Assembly (NCBI GenBank): GCA_027352645.1 | Contig: DAIEIL010000001.1 | Location: 1 to 33,018 of the forward strand | Direction of reading: 5' to 3' | DNA: 33,018 nt | Source of the DNA: Rhodobiaceae bacterium | GTDB taxonomy: Bacteria; Pseudomonadota; Alphaproteobacteria; Parvibaculales; Parvibaculaceae | Shown: positions 22,031-30,482 of the stretch, in pieces | How the letters are laid out: each line of letters begins with the position of its first letter | Position numbering within the stretch: the first letter of the stretch is position 1 | Translations under genes and position numbers: made by a program | The notes under the pieces: generated by a model | Database searches by the model: none | What the model was told of the DNA's origin: nothing | What the model saw: the letters and a program-made list of their open reading frames with translations, nothing else

Positions 22031-22938
22031 ACAGCGCTGATTTCGAGTTCCTGCGCGACTTTCTCTATCAGCGTTCCGGTCTCGCGCTGACACCGGACAA
22101 GTCCTATCTGCTGGAGAGCAGGCTCGCGCCCATCGCGCGCAAGGAGCGTCTGGCTTCGCTTTCGGCGCTGGTCGCGCAGTTGCGGCAGCGCGCCGACGAG
22201 GCGCTGACGATCCAGATCGTCGAGGCGATGACGACCAACGAAACGCTGTTCTTCCGCGACCGCTGGCCCTTCGAGCGCTTCAGCGCGATGATCCTGCCGA
22301 CGTTGATGGAGCAGAACAAGGCGACGCGCCGCATCCGCATCTGGTGCGCGGCCTGTTCGAGCGGGCAGGAGCCTTACTCTCTGGCCATGCTTCTGTCGGA
22401 AGCTTCCGCAAAGCTTGCAGGCTGGACCGTCGAGATCACTGCGACCGATATTTCCGAGGAGATGCTCGCGCGTTGCCGCCGGGGCTGGTACTCGACCTTC
22501 GAGGTTCAGCGCGGTCTGCCGGCCGACCTGCAAAAGAAGTATTTCACGAAGGAAGGGGACGGCTGGGTCATCAGCGAGAAGCTCAGGGCCATGGTGAAGT
22601 TCCGTAACTTCAACCTGCTTGCAGATCCGGCCAGCATCGGCCTTCACGGCCTGGACCTCATCTTCTGCCGCAATGTGCTGATCTATTTCGACGAAGCGAC
22701 GCGCAAGAAGGTTTTTGCCGGCATGGCCAAGGCGACGAAAGCCGACGGCTATCTCTGCCTCGGCGGTGCGGAAACCGTGATCGGCATTTCAGATGCCTTC
22801 CGCATTCTGCCGGGCGAGCGCGGGCTCTTCGCCGTCAATGCGCAGGCAGGCGGCGTCCAGCCAGTCTTGTCAGCGCCCGCGGCTGTATACCGGCCGGCTC
22901 CTGCGCCCGTCCTTGTCGCCGCCGCCCTGCGGCGTTGA
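22027..22938 (+). CDS. cheR: Chemotaxis receptor methyltransferase CheR
   Basis: This 303-residue S-adenosylmethionine-dependent methyltransferase modifies glutamates on chemoreceptors, opposing CheB. The N-terminal helical domain is followed by TTNETLFFRD, the SAM-binding WCAACSSGQEPYSLAM, ATDISEEML and FCRNVLIYFD, all conserved in CheR. The start is GTG at 22027, which overlaps the cheB stop codon (GTGA), showing translational coupling. The last 30 residues or so are a Pro/Ala-rich tail without the pentapeptide-binding features of longer CheR types. It is the last gene of the chemotaxis operon. Confidence 0.93.
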   Translation: MNSADFEFLRDFLYQRSGLALTPDKSYLLESRLAPIARKERLASLSALVAQLRQRADEALTIQIVEAMTTNETLFFRDRWPFERFSAMILPTLMEQNKATRRIRIWCAACSSGQEPYSLAMLLSEASAKLAGWTVEITATDISEEMLARCRRGWYSTFEVQRGLPADLQKKYFTKEGDGWVISEKLRAMVKFRNFNLLADPASIGLHGLDLIFCRNVLIYFDEATRKKVFAGMAKATKADGYLCLGGAETVIGISDAFRILPGERGLFAVNAQAGGVQPVLSAPAAVYRPAPAPVLVAAALRR

Positions 22939-23077
22939 TGCCTCCATCTTGGGCAGCGCCCGCACCCGCTCATAATTGAGGCGTTTCGAGGCCTCGCCAC
23001 GCTTGTTCAAGACGCCATTGGGTGGCAGTGTTCCAGCGTTTGCGCCGGGGGGCGCGGACGGCGAACAGCGGGGGTCG

Positions 23078-23992
23078 ATGGCCTATTTTCTACAACAGCT
23101 GATCAACGGGATTACGCTCGGCGCAACCTATGGGCTGATCGCCATCGGTTACACGATGGTCTACGGCATCGTCGGAATGATCAATTTCGCCCATGGCGAC
23201 ATCTACATGATCGGCGCCTTCGTCTCGCTCGTCGGCTTTCTCCTGCTCGGTGCGCTCGGTATCACCTGGGTGCCGCTCGCCTGTCTCCTCGTCCTTCTCT
23301 TCGCTGTAGGTTTCACGGCCGTCTATGGCTGGACGGTCGAGCGCGTCGCCTATCGTCCGCTTCGCGGCTCGCAGCGCCTCGCGCCGCTTATTTCCGCCAT
23401 CGGCGTTTCGATCGTGCTCCAGAATTTCGTGCAGCTCGGGCAGGGCGCCCGCGTGAAGCCGCTGCCGCCCATGATCGACGGGTCCTTCGAGCTTTCCTCG
23501 AGCGGGAATTTCCATGTCACGATCAGCTATCTGCAGATCGGCATCATTCTCCTCACCGTCGCGTTGATGGCGGGCTTTACCTATATGATCCGGTTCACCG
23601 GCCTCGGGCGGGCGCAGCGCGCGGCAGAGCAGGACAAGACCATGGCCGCGCTCATCGGGGTCGATGTCGACCGGACGATTTCGATCACCTTCATCATCGG
23701 CGCCGCGCTCGCCGCCGTGGCGGGGCTCATGGTCACGCTCTATTACGGCGTCATCGATTTCTATATCGGCTTCGTCGTCGGCATAAAGGCGTTCACGGCG
23801 GCCGTGCTCGGCGGCATCGGCTCTCTCCCCGGCGCCATGCTCGGCGGCATGCTCATCGGTCTCATCGAGGCCTTCTGGTCGGGCTATTTCAGCATCGAGT
23901 ACAAGAACGTCGCTGCCTTCGCCATTCTGGTTCTGGTGTTGATCTTCCGGCCCACCGGCTTGCTCGGTCGCCCCGAGATCGAGAAGGTCTGA
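23078..23992 (+). CDS. livH: Branched-chain amino acid-type ABC transporter permease LivH
   Basis: This inner-membrane permease of the hydrophobic amino acid uptake family has 304 residues and about eight membrane segments. Family markers are GLIAIGYTMVYGIVGMINFAHGD near the N-terminus and AFTAAVLGGIGSLPGAMLGG in the cytoplasmic loop that meets the ATPases. The ATG at 23078 is chosen because the protein then starts with MAYFLQQLINGI as LivH proteins do; the longer frame from 22976 is not supported. The ribosome site is weak (GGGGG). The gene begins 139 bp after cheR and leads a six-gene transport operon. Confidence 0.93.
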   Translation: MAYFLQQLINGITLGATYGLIAIGYTMVYGIVGMINFAHGDIYMIGAFVSLVGFLLLGALGITWVPLACLLVLLFAVGFTAVYGWTVERVAYRPLRGSQRLAPLISAIGVSIVLQNFVQLGQGARVKPLPPMIDGSFELSSSGNFHVTISYLQIGIILLTVALMAGFTYMIRFTGLGRAQRAAEQDKTMAALIGVDVDRTISITFIIGAALAAVAGLMVTLYYGVIDFYIGFVVGIKAFTAAVLGGIGSLPGAMLGGMLIGLIEAFWSGYFSIEYKNVAAFAILVLVLIFRPTGLLGRPEIEKV

Positions 23993-23996
23993 CGCA

Positions 23997-25295
23997 ATGG
24001 AAGGCGCCGTTTCGAAGACATCCATCGTCGCGCTGCTGCGCGATGCGGGCGCAGCGGCCATTGTCGCAGCGCTCCTCGCCTTTCCGCTCCTCGGCTTCCG
24101 ACTGGTCGATTCCGCGCAAGGGCTTTCGCTCGATACGCGGCTCATCTGGGTCGTCTATGCGGCGGCCGTCGTCTTCGCCGGGCGCTTTCTCTTCTCTCTC
24201 GCAAGGGTTCTTTACGAGGCGCGCCCTCGCGCCGTTGCGAGGCCGAAGGTCGCCGTGCCGGGACGCGCGCGATATCTCGTTGGCATTGCGCTCATCGCCG
24301 TCGCGCTGCTGCTGCCATGGCTGCCTTTCGCCGACCGCAACATCATCGACAAGGCGACGCTCATCCTCATCTATGTGATGCTTGGCTGGGGTCTCAACAT
24401 CGTGGTCGGGCTCGCGGGCCTGCTCGATCTCGGCTATGTCGCCTTTTACGCCGTTGGCGCCTACTCCTACGCGCTGCTGTCGCAGCATTTCGGGTTGTCC
24501 TTCTGGATCTGTCTGCCGCTTGCGGGCCTTTTGGCAGCTTCTTTCGGCGTTGCGCTCGGTTTTCCTGTGCTCCGGCTTCGCGGCGACTATCTCGCCATCG
24601 TGACGCTCGGCTTCGGCGAGATCGTGCGCGAGGTGCTCATCAACTGGGGCGCGGTGACGGGCGGGCCGAACGGCATTTCCGGCATTCAGCGCCCGTCCTT
24701 CTTCGGCTTGCCGATGGTTCCGGCATCCCCCGATGGCGCAACGACATTCGCGCAGTTTTTCCATCTGGCTTTTTCGCCCAACCACCGCATCATCTTTCTC
24801 TACTACCTCATTCTGGCGCTAGCGCTCGCGACCAATCTCTTCACGCTGCGCATCAGGCGCCTTCCCATCGGCCGCGCCTGGGAGGCGTTGCGCGAGGACG
24901 AGATCGCCTGCCGCAGCCTCGGCCTCAATCCGACCATGGTGAAGCTCTCGGCCTTTGCGATCGGCGCGACCTTTGCCGGCTTCGCGGGTTCCTTCTTCGC
25001 CACGCGGCAGGGCTTCATCAGCCCGGAAAGCTTTACCTTCATCGAGTCCGCCATCATCCTCGCCATCGTTGTGCTCGGCGGGATGGGCAGCCAGATAGGC
25101 ATTGTGCTCGCGGCCTTCCTGCTTGTCGGCCTGCCGGAATGGTTCCGCGATCTCGAACAGTTCCGTATGCTCGCCTTCGGCGCGGCCATGGTGCTCATCA
25201 TGTTGTGGCGGCCACAGGGGCTGCTTTCGCATCGTGAGCCGACGCTGCGCCTGGGGGGCGTGAAGCCGCTTCCCGTGAAGGAGGCCGGCGCATGA
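23997..25295 (+). CDS. livM: Branched-chain amino acid-type ABC transporter permease LivM
   Basis: This is the second permease of the Liv system (432 residues, many membrane segments). It is recognised by GLNIVVGLAGLLDLGYVAFYAVGAY, RLRGDYLAIVTLGFGEIVR, the TGGPNGISGI motif and AFAIGATFAGFAGSFFA. The first 100 residues hold extra hydrophobic segments before the conserved part, as in the longer LivM forms. The start is 4 bp after the livH stop. With LivH it forms the membrane channel for an amino acid-like substrate delivered by the periplasmic binding protein encoded at 27284. Confidence 0.93.
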   Translation: MEGAVSKTSIVALLRDAGAAAIVAALLAFPLLGFRLVDSAQGLSLDTRLIWVVYAAAVVFAGRFLFSLARVLYEARPRAVARPKVAVPGRARYLVGIALIAVALLLPWLPFADRNIIDKATLILIYVMLGWGLNIVVGLAGLLDLGYVAFYAVGAYSYALLSQHFGLSFWICLPLAGLLAASFGVALGFPVLRLRGDYLAIVTLGFGEIVREVLINWGAVTGGPNGISGIQRPSFFGLPMVPASPDGATTFAQFFHLAFSPNHRIIFLYYLILALALATNLFTLRIRRLPIGRAWEALREDEIACRSLGLNPTMVKLSAFAIGATFAGFAGSFFATRQGFISPESFTFIESAIILAIVVLGGMGSQIGIVLAAFLLVGLPEWFRDLEQFRMLAFGAAMVLIMLWRPQGLLSHREPTLRLGGVKPLPVKEAGA

Positions 25296-26134
25296 TGGTC
25301 GCACCCGTTCTTTCAGTCGAACATCTGACGATCCGCTTCGGCGGCCTCCTCGCCATCGATGATCTTTCCTTCGAGGCAGCGCCCGGCGACATCACGGCGC
25401 TGATCGGGCCGAACGGCGCAGGCAAGACGACGGTCTTCAACTGCATCACCGGCTTCTACAAGCCCGATGTCGGGCGCATGACCTTCCGCCGCGAAAGCGG
25501 AGAATCTTTCCTGCTCGAACGCATGGATGGGTTCCGCATCGCGCGGGCCGGCGTCGTGCGCACGTTTCAGAATATCCGTCTTTTTCCGGGCATGAGCGTC
25601 ATCGAAAATCTGATGGTTGCGCAGCATGTACCGCTGATGCGTGCCTCGCTCTATTCCGTCGCGGGGTTTCTGCGTCTCCGGCGCTATCTCGATGTGGAGA
25701 AGCAGGCTATCGAGCGCGCGCGCTATTGGCTCGACAAGACCGGCCTTCTCGATCAGGCCGACGTCCCGGCGGGAAGCCTGCCCTATGGCGCGCAGCGGCG
25801 CCTCGAAATCGCTCGAGCTATGTGCGCCGGTCCGTCGCTTCTTTGTCTCGACGAACCGGCAGCGGGCCTCAATCCACGCGAAAGCCTTGCGCTCAACGAG
25901 CTTCTGCTTTCGATCCGCGATGAGCACGGCATCAGCATCCTTCTCATCGAGCATGACATGAGCGTCGTCATGCAGATTTCCGACCGCATCGTCGTGCTCG
26001 AACAGGGGCGCAAGATTTCGCAGGGCACGCCCGACGAGGTTCGCAGCGATCCCGAAGTCATCCGCGCCTATCTCGGCGTGGAGGATGAGGAAACGGCAGT
26101 AGCCGTCCTTCAGGGGCAGGGGGCACGCGGCTGA
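25292..26134 (+). CDS. livG: Branched-chain amino acid-type ABC transporter ATPase LivG
   Basis: This 280-residue ATPase subunit has Walker A GPNGAGKTT (39-47), the Q-loop in VRTFQNIRLFPGMS, signature LPYGAQRRLEIARAM, Walker B LLCLDEPAAGLNP and the H-loop in LIEHDMSVVM. The longer middle part and the end with TPDEVRSDPEVIRAYLG are typical of LivG rather than LivF. The ATG overlaps the livM stop codon; a second ATG follows at once (25295), so the true start may be one codon later. Confidence 0.93.
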   Translation: MMVAPVLSVEHLTIRFGGLLAIDDLSFEAAPGDITALIGPNGAGKTTVFNCITGFYKPDVGRMTFRRESGESFLLERMDGFRIARAGVVRTFQNIRLFPGMSVIENLMVAQHVPLMRASLYSVAGFLRLRRYLDVEKQAIERARYWLDKTGLLDQADVPAGSLPYGAQRRLEIARAMCAGPSLLCLDEPAAGLNPRESLALNELLLSIRDEHGISILLIEHDMSVVMQISDRIVVLEQGRKISQGTPDEVRSDPEVIRAYLGVEDEETAVAVLQGQGARG

Positions 26135-26865
26135 TGCTTGAGATCAAGAACCTGCATTCCGGCTATGGGCGCATCGAGGCGCTGCACGGCGTCGATGTCT
26201 CGGTACCGCAAGGCGAGATCGTCTCGCTCATCGGCGCGAATGGCGCGGGCAAGACGACGCTGCTAATGACGATCTGCGGGCGCCCGCAGGCAAGCTCCGG
26301 TCAGATCCTTTTTGAAGGCCGTGACATTGCGGGCCTCAAGACGCATGAGATCGCCGCGCTCGGTATCGCGCATTCGCCCGAGGGGCGGCGCATTTTCCCG
26401 CGCATGAGCGTGCTGGAAAATCTCCAGATGGGCGCGATGATCACCGATCCGAAATATTTCAGCAGCGATCTGGAGCATGTCCTGACGCTCTTTCCGCGCC
26501 TCAAGGAGCGCTTTTCGCAGCGCGGTGGCACGCTGTCGGGCGGTGAGCAGCAGATGCTCGCCATCGCGCGGGCCTTGATGAGCAGGCCGAAGCTTCTGCT
26601 TCTCGATGAGCCGTCGCTGGGCCTTGCGCCGCTTGTGACAAAACAACTGTTCGAGAACATTCGCACGATCAACCGCGAACAGGGCATGACGATTCTGCTC
26701 GTCGAGCAGAATGCCTTTCAGGCGCTGAAGCTCGCGCACCGCGCGCATATCATGGTCAATGGCCGGATCGAGATGAGCGGCTCCGGGGCGGAACTTCTCG
26801 ACAATCCTGCAGTGCGGGCCGCTTATCTCGAAGGCGCAAGGCCCAGGACGGAGGTCGCGTCGTGA
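26134..26865 (+). CDS. livF: Branched-chain amino acid-type ABC transporter ATPase LivF
   Basis: This is the second ATPase of the Liv system (243 residues). Walker A is GANGAGKTT (34-42); signature LSGGEQQMLAIARAL, Walker B LLLLDEPSLGLAP and LVEQN in the H-loop place (Gln instead of His, normal for LivF) are all present. The start codon overlaps the livG stop by one base (TGATG). It pairs with LivG to power the LivH/LivM channel. Confidence 0.93.
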   Translation: MLEIKNLHSGYGRIEALHGVDVSVPQGEIVSLIGANGAGKTTLLMTICGRPQASSGQILFEGRDIAGLKTHEIAALGIAHSPEGRRIFPRMSVLENLQMGAMITDPKYFSSDLEHVLTLFPRLKERFSQRGGTLSGGEQQMLAIARALMSRPKLLLLDEPSLGLAPLVTKQLFENIRTINREQGMTILLVEQNAFQALKLAHRAHIMVNGRIEMSGSGAELLDNPAVRAAYLEGARPRTEVAS

Positions 26866-27227
26866 CGCTCGAAAACTTCGCCCTCATTTTCGGAACGACG
26901 CCGCTGGTGTCGGTGGGCATCACGTTTGTGCTGATCGGCGGTTGCGCGATGATGATGGGCCGCGCGCTCGCGCTCAACTGGCGGCCGGACTGGCAGATGC
27001 TTCCCTACACGCTGCTTCTCGCCGTCGCCGACCGCTTTCTCGTCTTCGCCCTTTTTCAGGGCGAACTGCTGTCGCTGACGGGCTATGCGGCCGATCTCGC
27101 CGTTCTGCTCTGCATCGCCGGATTCGCTTTTCAGCTCACGAGAGCGCGCCAGATGGTCCGGCAATATCCATGGGCCTATGAACGGGCGGGGCTTCTCGGC
27201 TGGCGGAAGCGCTCACCGGCGCAATAG
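26862..27227 (+). CDS. Small three-helix membrane protein of the liv operon (possibly DUF6867)
   Basis: This protein of 121 residues has three predicted membrane segments (about 12-36, 46-66 and 72-92) and a basic C-terminal tail (GWRKRSPAQ). The GTG start overlaps the livF stop codon (GTGA), so it is coupled to the transporter ATPase. I recall a family of this type (DUF6867) being found beside liv genes in alphaproteobacteria, but I cannot confirm membership here. It has no enzymatic motif. Its place between livF and livK suggests an accessory or regulatory subunit of the transporter; no function is established. Confidence 0.8.
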   Translation: MTLENFALIFGTTPLVSVGITFVLIGGCAMMMGRALALNWRPDWQMLPYTLLLAVADRFLVFALFQGELLSLTGYAADLAVLLCIAGFAFQLTRARQMVRQYPWAYERAGLLGWRKRSPAQ

Positions 27228-27283
27228 CCACTGTTATTTCGGGCGCAGGCCGCTATCCTTGCGCAAGCAACGGGGGTTTTGAC

Positions 27284-28387
27284 ATGACACGATACATTGT
27301 GGCGCTTGCGGCAATTCTGTCGCTGGGGCTTTTTGCCTGTTCCAAGGAAGACTCCGGGATCAAGATCGGCGTTGCCGGTCCGGTTAGCGGCAGCGAGGCC
27401 GTTTTCGGCGAACAGTTCGTCCATGGCGCGCAGCGCGCGGTCGCCGACATCAACGCCAGGGGCGGCGTGCTCGGCAAGAAGCTCGATCTGGTGATCGGCG
27501 ACGATGCCTGTGATCCGAAGCAGGCGGTGAGCGTTGCCAACGACATGGCGTCCAAGGGCGTGGTGTTCGTCGCCGGGCACTATTGCTCTGGTACGTCGAT
27601 CCCGGCGTCGGACGTCTATAATGAGTCCGGCATCGTCGAGATTTCGCCCGCCTCCACCAGCCCGGTCTATACGGACCGCGGGCTTCCCAATGTGTTCCGC
27701 GTCTGCGGGCGCGACGATGCGCAGGGCCCGACGGCGGCGGCCTATGTGGCGGCGCATTTCGCGGGCAAGCGGATCGCGGTGGTCGATGATAAATCGACCT
27801 ATGGCAAGGGCCTTGCCGACGAATTCAAGAAGGCACTGAACGCGAAGGGCGTCACCGAGGTCCTGCACGAATCGATTTCTGCGGGCGAGAAGGATTACAG
27901 CCCGCTCGTCTCGAAGCTGAAGCAGGCGCAGGCCGATATTCTCTATTTCGGTGGTTACAAGACCGAGGGCGGCCTCATCACCCGGCAGATGCGCGAGCAG
28001 GGATTGAAGACCACTCTCGTCGGCGGCGACGCGCTGGTGACGGATGAGTTCTGGTCGATCACGGGTGCGGCCGGTGAGGGTACGTTGATGACCTTCGGTC
28101 CCGATCCGCGCCTCGACCCGAAGAACGCGGAGCTGGTTGCGGCCTTCCGCGCCGACAAATACGAGCCGGAAGCCTACACGCTCTACACTTATGCTGCCGT
28201 TCAGGCCTGGGCGCAGGCGGTGGAGAAGGCGGGTTCGACCGATGTGGCCAAGGTCGAAGCGGCGCTCAAGTCGAACAAGTTCGACACAGTGCTTGGAAAG
28301 ATCGGCTTCAACGCCAAGGGCGACATGGATGCGCCGGGCTATGTCTTCTATGTCTGGAAGAACGGCAAATATGCCTATGCCGGGTAA
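27284..28387 (+). CDS. livK: Branched-chain amino acid-type ABC transporter substrate-binding lipoprotein LivK
   Basis: This periplasmic binding protein of type I fold has 367 residues. The signal sequence ends in LGLFAC, a lipobox-like site with Cys19, so it is probably a lipoprotein anchored to the outer face of the inner membrane. The mature part begins with IKIGVAGPVSG, followed by DINARGGVLGKKL, DDACDPKQA and SPASTSPVYT, all normal for LivK/LivJ. Residues contacting the ligand amino group cannot be assigned with certainty by eye, so the substrate may be an amino acid, an amide or another small polar compound. It is the last gene of the operon and is followed by a strong terminator. Confidence 0.92.
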   Translation: MTRYIVALAAILSLGLFACSKEDSGIKIGVAGPVSGSEAVFGEQFVHGAQRAVADINARGGVLGKKLDLVIGDDACDPKQAVSVANDMASKGVVFVAGHYCSGTSIPASDVYNESGIVEISPASTSPVYTDRGLPNVFRVCGRDDAQGPTAAAYVAAHFAGKRIAVVDDKSTYGKGLADEFKKALNAKGVTEVLHESISAGEKDYSPLVSKLKQAQADILYFGGYKTEGGLITRQMREQGLKTTLVGGDALVTDEFWSITGAAGEGTLMTFGPDPRLDPKNAELVAAFRADKYEPEAYTLYTYAAVQAWAQAVEKAGSTDVAKVEAALKSNKFDTVLGKIGFNAKGDMDAPGYVFYVWKNGKYAYAG

Positions 28388-28401
28388 TCGGCCGTGATAT
28401 G

Positions 28402-28438
28402 GCGGCGGGCGGCTCGATGCCGTCCGCCGCTTTTCTTT
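28402..28438 (+). terminator. Strong Rho-independent terminator after livK
   Basis: GCGGCGGGCGGC (28402-28413) pairs with GCCGTCCGCCGC (28419-28430) with a single G-T wobble around TCGAT, followed by TTTTCTTT. It ends the liv operon and separates it from the convergent lysoplasmalogenase-like gene. Confidence 0.93.
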
Positions 28439-28442
28439 GCCT

Positions 28443-29123
28443 TCAGCGCAGGGCGGCGAGCAGGCTCAGCGCGATGAACGACTGCCCCGCGTAATAAGTG
28501 ACCCAGACGATCACACCGCGGAAGGGCACAGGATAGCGGAACTTGCTCACCGCGATCACCGCATCGGAAAAGACGAAGAGCAACGCGCCGATGCCGAGCC
28601 ATGGCAGCGGCACGGAAAAGGCCGAAATCGCCATGGCCGAAATCACTGCCATATAGACGAGCACCGGCAGGCGCAGCTTGCCGAGCACGGGCCAGAGCCA
28701 GGCCAGCGTTCCGGCGGAAAGCAGAACGAGCAGCGCGACGCCTGCGAGATAGAATCCCTGCGGCGTGGCAGCAAGCGGCACCAGCACGATCAGATAGAAG
28801 ACATGAGCGAGGAGGAAGGAGCCGAGCCCGCGCGGAAAATTCTTCTCGTCGTCTTCAAGCGCGAGGAAATAGTCGCCGAAGCTCGACAGGAGGAAAGCAG
28901 CCGCCAGCGCGACAAGGCCGAGGCCCGCCGCGCTTTCGCCGAGATCGAGCAGCGGCAATGGCACGAAAGCGCCGATGGCGGCGGTCTTGAGCGTCGTGCG
29001 CAGCGTCGAGGCAGGCTTGTCCACCAGCGCGAGATAGGCGAGCGATGTCAGCAACGAGACGCCCGCAAGCGCCCATCTAAGCGTGTCCAGGCCGTCTCCG
29101 AATGTCAGAGCCGCATCGAGCAT
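28443..29123 (-). CDS. Lysoplasmalogenase-like membrane protein (YhhN/TMEM86 family)
   Basis: This membrane protein of 226 residues has about eight hydrophobic segments and the YhhN pattern: SSFGDYFLAL, GLGSFLLAHVFYL and FVFSDAVIA, each with a conserved Asp or His inside a membrane helix. Mammalian TMEM86 members hydrolyse the vinyl-ether bond of lysoplasmalogens; the role of bacterial members is less clear, since most aerobic bacteria lack plasmalogens. The ATG at 29123 is preceded by AGGGGGG on the reverse strand. It follows the flavoprotein gene by 35 bp on the same strand, so the two are likely cotranscribed. Confidence 0.88.
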   Translation of the reverse strand: MLDAALTFGDGLDTLRWALAGVSLLTSLAYLALVDKPASTLRTTLKTAAIGAFVPLPLLDLGESAAGLGLVALAAAFLLSSFGDYFLALEDDEKNFPRGLGSFLLAHVFYLIVLVPLAATPQGFYLAGVALLVLLSAGTLAWLWPVLGKLRLPVLVYMAVISAMAISAFSVPLPWLGIGALLFVFSDAVIAVSKFRYPVPFRGVIVWVTYYAGQSFIALSLLAALR

Positions 29124-29158
29124 TGGTTCCCCCCTGTTTGTCCACCGATGATAATGGG

Positions 29159-30382
29159 TCAGGCGCGCCGCTCAAGCCAGCGCGCCGCGCCGAGGCCAGC
29201 CGCGCGGCCTGTGGCAAAGCAGGCGGTGAGGAGATAGCCGCCGGTGGGTGCTTCCCAGTCGAGCATTTCGCCCGCGCAGAAGATGCCGGGGAGTTTCTTC
29301 AGCATGAAGTCGCCATCCAGTTCGGCGAAGGGAATGCCGCCCGCGCTCGAAATCGCTTCGGCGATGGGCCGCGTCGCTTCGAGTTTCAGCGGCAGCGCCT
29401 TGATGCCTCGCGCGAGCGTTGCGGGATCGGAGAATGCCTCAGCGGGGAGACATTCGCGCAGCAACGCCGCTTTCACGCCTTCGATGCCTGCGGCCTTGCG
29501 CAGAAAATTCGCCATGCTCTGTCCCTTGCGCGGTCGCGAGAGATCGGCAGTCAGGCGTTCGAGGCTGCGGTCGGGCGCGAGATCGAGCGTCAGCGTTGCC
29601 GCGTCCTTTTCGGCCAGCGCATCGCGCAAGGACGCAGACAGCGCATAGACGCCGCTTCCCTCGATGCCGTTTTCCGAGATCACGAATTCGCCGCGATGAC
29701 TCTCGCTGCCGAAACTGAGGACAACGGATTTCACCGGCGCGCCCGCGAAGCGCGTCCGCATATGTTCGCTCCATGCGACGTCGAAGCCGCAATTGGCTGG
29801 ACGGAAGGGCGCGATGCCGATGCCGCGCGCCTCCAGCCATGTGGTCCAGCGCGCGTCGGAGCCAAGTTCGGGCCAACTCGCGCCGCCAAGCGCGAGCACG
29901 GTCGCATCCGCTTCGATCTCGACCCGGCCCGATGGCGTTTCAAAGAGGAGGGCGCCGCTTGTCGTCCAGCCCAGCCAGCAATGACGCACATGGGTGACGA
30001 GGCCCTGCCCACGCAAGCGCTTCAGCCAGGCGCGGAGCAGCGGGGCGGCCTTGAAATCATTCGGGAAGACGCGGCCCGACGAGCCGATGAAGGTCTCTAC
30101 GCCGAGCGCCGCCGCCCAGTCGCGCAAAGCTTGCGGGTCAGCGGCGCGGATCGCGGGCGCGAGGAGCGGCGAGGCTTCGCCGAAACGGGTGAGGAACGGG
30201 TCGAGCGTTTCCGAATGGGTGAGGTTGAGGCCGCTCTTGCCCGCCATCAGGAATTTGCGCCCGAGCGAGGGCATGGCATCGAAAAGATGGACTTCGACCG
30301 CCGATGACAGCAGCGCCTCGGCGGCCATCAGCCCTGCCGGGCCGCCGCCGATGATCGCGACCTTTGGAATGCTTTGCGTCAA
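29159..30382 (-). CDS. FAD-dependent oxidoreductase of the HI0933/BaiN-like group (TIGR03862-like)
   Basis: This 407-residue flavoprotein starts with the dinucleotide-binding motif VAIIGGGPAGLMAAE and has GRKFLMAGKSGLNLTH, the variant of the HI0933-family motif seen in the TIGR03862 group. It then has TVLALGGASWPELGSD, and near the end GIFCAGEMLDWEAPTGGYLLT, which closes the FAD site. Members are uncharacterised; relatives such as BaiN are proposed to reduce steroid-like double bonds. The open frame runs to 30571 but would overlap the divergent carboxylase gene. The most likely start is TTG at 30382, with AGGA upstream and MTQSIPKVAIIGGG as the N-terminus. No in-frame ATG fits. Confidence 0.85.
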   Translation of the reverse strand: MTQSIPKVAIIGGGPAGLMAAEALLSSAVEVHLFDAMPSLGRKFLMAGKSGLNLTHSETLDPFLTRFGEASPLLAPAIRAADPQALRDWAAALGVETFIGSSGRVFPNDFKAAPLLRAWLKRLRGQGLVTHVRHCWLGWTTSGALLFETPSGRVEIEADATVLALGGASWPELGSDARWTTWLEARGIGIAPFRPANCGFDVAWSEHMRTRFAGAPVKSVVLSFGSESHRGEFVISENGIEGSGVYALSASLRDALAEKDAATLTLDLAPDRSLERLTADLSRPRKGQSMANFLRKAAGIEGVKAALLRECLPAEAFSDPATLARGIKALPLKLEATRPIAEAISSAGGIPFAELDGDFMLKKLPGIFCAGEMLDWEAPTGGYLLTACFATGRAAGLGAARWLERRA

Positions 30383-30482
30383 TCTTCGTCCTATCCGCCC
30401 ATCGGGGGCTGGTGTGCGGGCTTTGCTGGGGTAACCTGTGCCCAACAGAAACTCGCCATACAAGAAATCCCCAGGGAGCCCT
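30383..30482. promoter_or_regulatory. Divergent promoter region (flavoprotein and acyl-CoA carboxylase)
   Basis: One hundred bases separate two genes transcribed away from each other, so both promoters should lie here or overlap the 5' ends. I cannot point to convincing -35/-10 elements. The ribosome site AGGGAG (30473-30478) of the carboxylase gene is at its right end. Confidence 0.4.

Noticed and set aside
22978-22995. GAGGC/GCCTC hairpin after cheR
   Set aside because: A 5-bp stem with an 8-nt loop and no T-run is too weak to call a terminator.
27258-27267. Palindrome CTTGCGCAAG before livK
   Set aside because: Ten bases in a G/C-rich gap of 56 bp are not enough to claim a regulatory site.
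29102-30307. Forward frame of 401 codons opposite the flavoprotein gene
   Set aside because: The reverse frame has an intact FAD-binding motif and family signature; the forward frame has none.
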